Made by a program: the position numbers and the translations under genes. Below, one piece after another: positions 5,414 through 7,705 of a DNA stretch of 7,705 nucleotides (position 1 is its first letter; each line of letters begins with the position of its first letter). The notes under the pieces are model-generated. The model was not told the origin of the DNA. It made no database searches and worked only from the letters and a program-made list of their open reading frames with translations. Source of the stretch: JAAYZB01 sp937958685 (GTDB taxonomy: Bacteria; Bacillota_I; Bacilli_A; Izemoplasmatales; Hujiaoplasmataceae); contig DAITAL010000058.1 of the NCBI GenBank assembly GCA_036824265.1, positions 1 through 7,705 on the forward strand, in the 5' to 3' direction.

Positions 5414-5443
5414 ATTATATCACGATTGTAGGGTTTGTCACAA
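5414..5443 (-). promoter_or_regulatory. Possible antisense promoter downstream of the 91-aa gene
   Basis: On the minus strand TTGTGA (5443-5438), an 18-nt spacer and the extended -10 TGATATAAT (5422-5414) form a good promoter match. Transcription would start near 5407 and run antisense into the 91-aa gene. No coding ORF of useful length follows on that strand. It may make a regulatory RNA or be a chance match in AT-rich DNA. Confidence 0.35.
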
Positions 5444-5499
5444 CAATTTAATACCCTTTCAGTTAACCGATCTGAATCAAAAGGCATTGAAAGAGAAGT

Positions 5500-5537
5500 G
5501 GTTTTTGCAGAAGGCCAAAAGATGCAAAAACCTTTTT
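5500..5537 (+). terminator. Rho-independent terminator after the 91-aa gene
   Basis: GGTTTTTGCA (5500-5509) pairs perfectly with TGCAAAAACC (5523-5532) around a 13-nt loop, followed by TTTTT. It is the first good terminator after the 91-aa gene, about 145 nt past its stop. It keeps plus-strand transcription out of the tRNA genes. The stretch 5357-5499 holds only the antisense promoter candidate and a small GCCGT/ACGGC hairpin (5374-5387). Confidence 0.7.
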
Positions 5538-5552
5538 CGTTGTTACCAATCA

Positions 5553-5593
5553 GACAACAAAAAAACCACAGACAAGCTGTGATTTTTGTTGTC
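5553..5593 (-). terminator. Terminator of the tRNA-Leu/tRNA-Gln unit
   Basis: On the minus strand AATCACAG pairs with CTGTGGTT (one T-G pair) around CTTGT, followed by seven T residues. An outer GACAAC/GTTGTC pairing extends the hairpin. It begins 1 nt past the encoded CCA of tRNA-Gln. Confidence 0.8.
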
Positions 5594-5594
5594 T

Positions 5595-5669
5595 TGGCAG
5601 GGCTAGAGAGAGTCGAACTCTCGATCTCGGAGTCAGAATCCGATGCCTTAACCACTTGGCCATAGCCCA
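5595..5669 (-). tRNA. tRNA-Gln (anticodon CTG)
   Basis: A full cloverleaf can be drawn: acceptor GGGCTA/TAGCCC, D stem GCC/GGC, anticodon stem TCGGA/TCCGA with loop TTCTGAC (anticodon CTG), four-base variable region, T stem GAGAG/CTCTC with loop TTCGACT, and encoded CCA. It decodes CAG. The first acceptor position appears to be U1-U72, a mismatch where Gln tRNAs usually have U1-A72. It lies 7 nt after tRNA-Leu in the same transcript. Confidence 0.93.
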
Positions 5670-5676
5670 ATCCAAC

Positions 5677-5759
5677 TGGTGCGGTTGATGGGATTTGAAC
5701 CCACACGTCAAGGACACTACCTCCTGAGGGTAGCGCGTCTGCCGTTCCGCCACAACCGC
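5677..5759 (-). tRNA. tRNA-Leu (anticodon CAG)
   Basis: Acceptor GCGGTTG/CAACCGC pairs perfectly. The anticodon stem CTACC/GGTAG encloses CTCAGGA (anticodon CAG), which decodes CUG. The long variable arm (TGTCCTTGACGT) marks a class II tRNA. The T loop is TTCAAAT, and A73 plus CCA are encoded. It is the first gene of a two-tRNA unit. Confidence 0.95.
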
Positions 5760-5776
5760 CTGTTGTCGCATACACT

Positions 5777-5785
5777 ATTATACCA
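5777..5785 (-). promoter_or_regulatory. Promoter of the tRNA unit, extended -10
   Basis: On the minus strand this reads TGGTATAAT, a perfect extended -10, 17 nt upstream of tRNA-Leu. A possible weak -35, TTGCTT (5803-5798), gives a short 15-nt spacer. Confidence 0.6.
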
Positions 5786-5857
5786 TAAAGAATCTAAAAG
5801 CAAAGAAAAAAATAATCGGAATTTCGGACAAAAATCCTTTAGTATTTGGGTGATATG

Positions 5858-5866
5858 TGGTATTAT
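5858..5866 (+). promoter_or_regulatory. Probable promoter of the speA-speB operon
   Basis: TGGTATTAT is an extended -10 with one mismatch to TATAAT, about 45 nt before the speA start codon. A weak TTTAGT lies 17 nt upstream of the hexamer. It diverges from the tRNA promoter. I see no riboswitch or other leader structure in 5867-5911. Confidence 0.45.
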
Positions 5867-5911
5867 TCTTATTGCATCAAAATCCCAAAATGAGAGGCGG
5901 TATACGGCGAA

Positions 5912-7405
5912 TTGAAAGATGAGCGTCAATACAAAACTCCCTACTTTTCGAAGCTCAAAGCCTACGCGTTGAGCAACGTAACTCCATTTGACGTTCCCGG
6001 CCACAAACTAGGGAAAGTCAAAAATGACCTGATGGATTTCACCGGCGCGCCGATGTTCATGCTCGACGCCAACGCGCCCCTCGGTCTTGACACCCTCGGC
6101 AAACCCCATGGCGTCATCAAGGAAGCCGAAAAACTAATGGCCAGCGCCTGCGGCGCTGACAAGAGCTATTTCCTGACAAACGGAACATCCGTTGGCATTT
6201 TGGCGATGATCATGTCAGCCTGTCGAGCCAACGATAAGATAATCCTGCCACGCAATGTCCACAAGTCGGTCATCAACGCACTGATTTTGAGCGGCGCCAT
6301 GCCGATTTTCGTGAAACCCGATATCGATATCGAACTCGGAATCGCCAATGGCGTCTTTTTTGAGAATTACGTGGAAGCCATAACCAACCATCCCGATGCC
6401 AAAGCCGTCTTCGTGATCAACCCAACTTACTTTGGCATAGCCTCCGACCTCGTGAGGATCACTGAATATGCCCATGACAATGACATGATGGTGCTTGTCG
6501 ATGAAGCGCACGGAGCACAATTCTACTTTTCCGATAAATTGCCCATTAGCGCGATGGCCGCGGGAGCGGACATCAGCGCGACTTCGATTCATAAAACGGC
6601 CGCTTCCCTGACCCAGAGTTCCGTGTTGTTGACAAAAGGCAAGCGGGTCGATCAGATTCGCCTGCGGTCGACTCTGAACATGTTGCACAGCACATCGCCC
6701 AGTTCGTTGTTGATCGCCAGTCTCGATGTCGCCCGGAAGACGATGTACTTCGAAGGCGAGCGCCGAATCAGCAAACTGCTGCAGATGGCCGACAAAGCTC
6801 GGACGATGCTTAGGCAGATCCCCGGAATCAAGGTCATCGACACCGATTACGTCCAACAACGCCCTGGATTTGCCTTCGATTTGACCAAGATCGTCATCAA
6901 GGTCTCCGATCTTGGCCTATCCGGTTTCGAGGTCTTCCAGCGATTGCGACGCCGTTACAATATCCAGATGGAACTCGCGGAATCGCACATCGTTCTCGCG
7001 GTTCTGACAATCGGCACCACCAAGGATGATCTCGAGCATCTGACGCAAGCTTTCCGGGATCTCTCCGAAAAGTATTACAAAGTCCGCAAACGGCTACCGA
7101 AGATCAAGTTCATATACCAATTCCCCGAAACCTATGCCCGTCCCCGTGATGCCTATCACGCTCCGAAACTGCAACTACCGTTTGAGGAAACCTATGATGA
7201 GATCAGTGCCGAATCGATCATGATCTATCCTCCGGGCATCCCCTTTGTCATTCCTGGAGAGATCATCACGAAGGAAGTCATCAACGATATCAAATTCTAC
7301 CTGAAGAAGGGCTCAGTGATCCACAGCGACCTCGACAATGGCTATATCAAAGTCATCGATAAAGAACGTTGGATCAAATGGGAGGGTGAGACAGATGAAT
7401 ATTAA
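5912..7405 (+). CDS. speA: Arginine decarboxylase, PLP-dependent (Orn/Lys/Arg decarboxylase family)
   Basis: This enzyme removes CO2 from arginine to give agmatine, the first step towards putrescine. The 497-aa protein closely resembles the ~490-aa Bacillus SpeA. Visible motifs are FDVPGHKLG (26-34), KPHGVIKEAEKL (64-75), NGTSVG at the cofactor phosphate site (90-95), LPRNVHKS (112-119), VINPTYFG (168-175), the PLP-ring Asp in VDEAHG (196-201), the Schiff-base Lys228 in SIHKTAASLTQSS (225-237), and MIYPPGIPFVIPGE (437-450). The start is TTG 5912, the only usable in-frame start after the TGA at 5891-5893; AGGCGG ends 11 nt upstream. The next gene is an agmatinase overlapping by 11 nt, which argues for arginine rather than lysine or ornithine as substrate. 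Family sequence alone would not settle the substrate. Confidence 0.93.
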   Translation: MKDERQYKTPYFSKLKAYALSNVTPFDVPGHKLGKVKNDLMDFTGAPMFMLDANAPLGLDTLGKPHGVIKEAEKLMASACGADKSYFLTNGTSVGILAMIMSACRANDKIILPRNVHKSVINALILSGAMPIFVKPDIDIELGIANGVFFENYVEAITNHPDAKAVFVINPTYFGIASDLVRITEYAHDNDMMVLVDEAHGAQFYFSDKLPISAMAAGADISATSIHKTAASLTQSSVLLTKGKRVDQIRLRSTLNMLHSTSPSSLLIASLDVARKTMYFEGERRISKLLQMADKARTMLRQIPGIKVIDTDYVQQRPGFAFDLTKIVIKVSDLGLSGFEVFQRLRRRYNIQMELAESHIVLAVLTIGTTKDDLEHLTQAFRDLSEKYYKVRKRLPKIKFIYQFPETYARPRDAYHAPKLQLPFEETYDEISAESIMIYPPGIPFVIPGEIITKEVINDIKFYLKKGSVIHSDLDNGYIKVIDKERWIKWEGETDEY

Positions 7406-7705
7406 TAAGGTTGACTTGTCTTTTCAGAGTTGCAACGCTGATTACGCGGAAGCGGATGTCGTCATCTTCAGTTGTCCGATGGACAGCACGACCTCTTTCC
7501 GGCCGGGAGCCAGATTCGCCGGCAATGCGATCCGGGTCGACTCTGCCGGCGTCGAGTGGTATTCGCCATACCGCAAACGCAGCCTGAAACAGTTCAAAAC
7601 CGCTGATATCGGCGATCTTTCGCTGCCAATCGGCGATGTGGAAACCGCATTGGCATTGATCCATGAGGCAACCGCTAAAGTCATCTCCGATGGCAAGAAA
7701 CCGAT
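7395..7705 (+). CDS. speB: Agmatinase, N-terminal part (runs off right edge)
   Basis: A member of the arginase/agmatinase (ureohydrolase) family, expected to split agmatine into putrescine and urea. The first 103 codons are present. The family N-terminal signature is clear: PMDSTTSFRPGARFAGNAIR (28-47), then VEWYSPY (53-59) and DIGDLSLPIGD (71-81), which line up with Bacillus SpeB. The Mn-binding GGxH and DAHxD motifs lie beyond the window and could not be checked. The start is ATG 7395, with GGAGG (7381-7385) inside the end of speA, 9 nt upstream. The 11-nt overlap with speA suggests translational coupling and places two consecutive steps of one pathway in one operon. Confidence 0.93.
   Translation, partial: MNINKVDLSFQSCNADYAEADVVIFSCPMDSTTSFRPGARFAGNAIRVDSAGVEWYSPYRKRSLKQFKTADIGDLSLPIGDVETALALIHEATAKVISDGKKP

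Noticed and set aside
5164..5775. Long minus-strand ORF (about 203 codons) across the tRNA region
   Set aside because: It reads through both tRNAs and the tRNA terminator and is antisense to the 91-aa gene; its start lies in the tRNA promoter region.
6215..6859. 214-codon minus-strand ORF opposite speA
   Set aside because: It is a shadow of the PLP-binding core of SpeA, which has all its motifs on the plus strand.
1..7705. CRISPR arrays, insertion sequences, phage or toxin-antitoxin genes
   Set aside because: No regularly spaced repeats, transposase or integrase motifs were seen in any frame.

Overview
The window looks like a chromosomal segment of a Bacillota-type (Firmicute or close relative) bacterium. 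The evidence is Shine-Dalgarno sites of the GGAGGT/GAGGTG type, AT-rich TGnTATAAT extended -10 promoters, U-tract hairpin terminators, a parE gene divergent from plsY (an order known from Bacillus), and Bacillus-like SpeA and SpeB proteins. Coding DNA is only moderately AT-rich; I cannot name the lineage from the sequence alone.

Layout. (1) 1-607, minus: 5' part of parE (topoisomerase IV subunit B), running off the left edge. (2) 713-1384, plus: plsY (acyl-phosphate glycerol-3-phosphate acyltransferase), followed 2 nt later by an unrecognised 49-codon ORF (1387-1536) and a bidirectional terminator. (3) 1611-3647, minus: a membrane-anchored PAS-GGDEF-EAL protein with a destroyed GGDEF motif and an apparently intact EAL site. 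(4) 3861-4781, minus: an HTH plus helical-repeat regulator resembling the peptide-sensing RRNPP/Rgg class. (5) 4877-5041, plus, divergent from it: a 54-aa protein with a signal-peptide-like N-terminus, followed by an unrecognised 91-aa gene (5081-5356). (6) 5595-5759, minus: tRNA-Leu(CAG) and tRNA-Gln(CTG) with one promoter and one terminator. (7) 5912-7705, plus: speA and the 5' part of speB, overlapping by 11 nt, for arginine to agmatine to putrescine.

The most interesting unit is 3644-5356. A perfect 27-bp sequence occurs twice (3779-3805 and 4802-4828) in opposite orientation. Each copy lies at the same position in a promoter: its end overlaps a poor -35 (TGTTTT or TGTTTC), exactly 17 nt before a -10 (TATAAT or TATGAT). 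One promoter drives the EAL gene, the other the small exported peptide. The regulator gene lies between the two copies. The simplest reading is a peptide-responsive regulator whose regulon joins its own candidate signal peptide to a c-di-GMP phosphodiesterase. The repeat and promoter geometry are read directly from the sequence; the signalling function is inference.

The rest of the window is ordinary housekeeping: DNA topology, phospholipid synthesis, tRNAs and polyamine synthesis.
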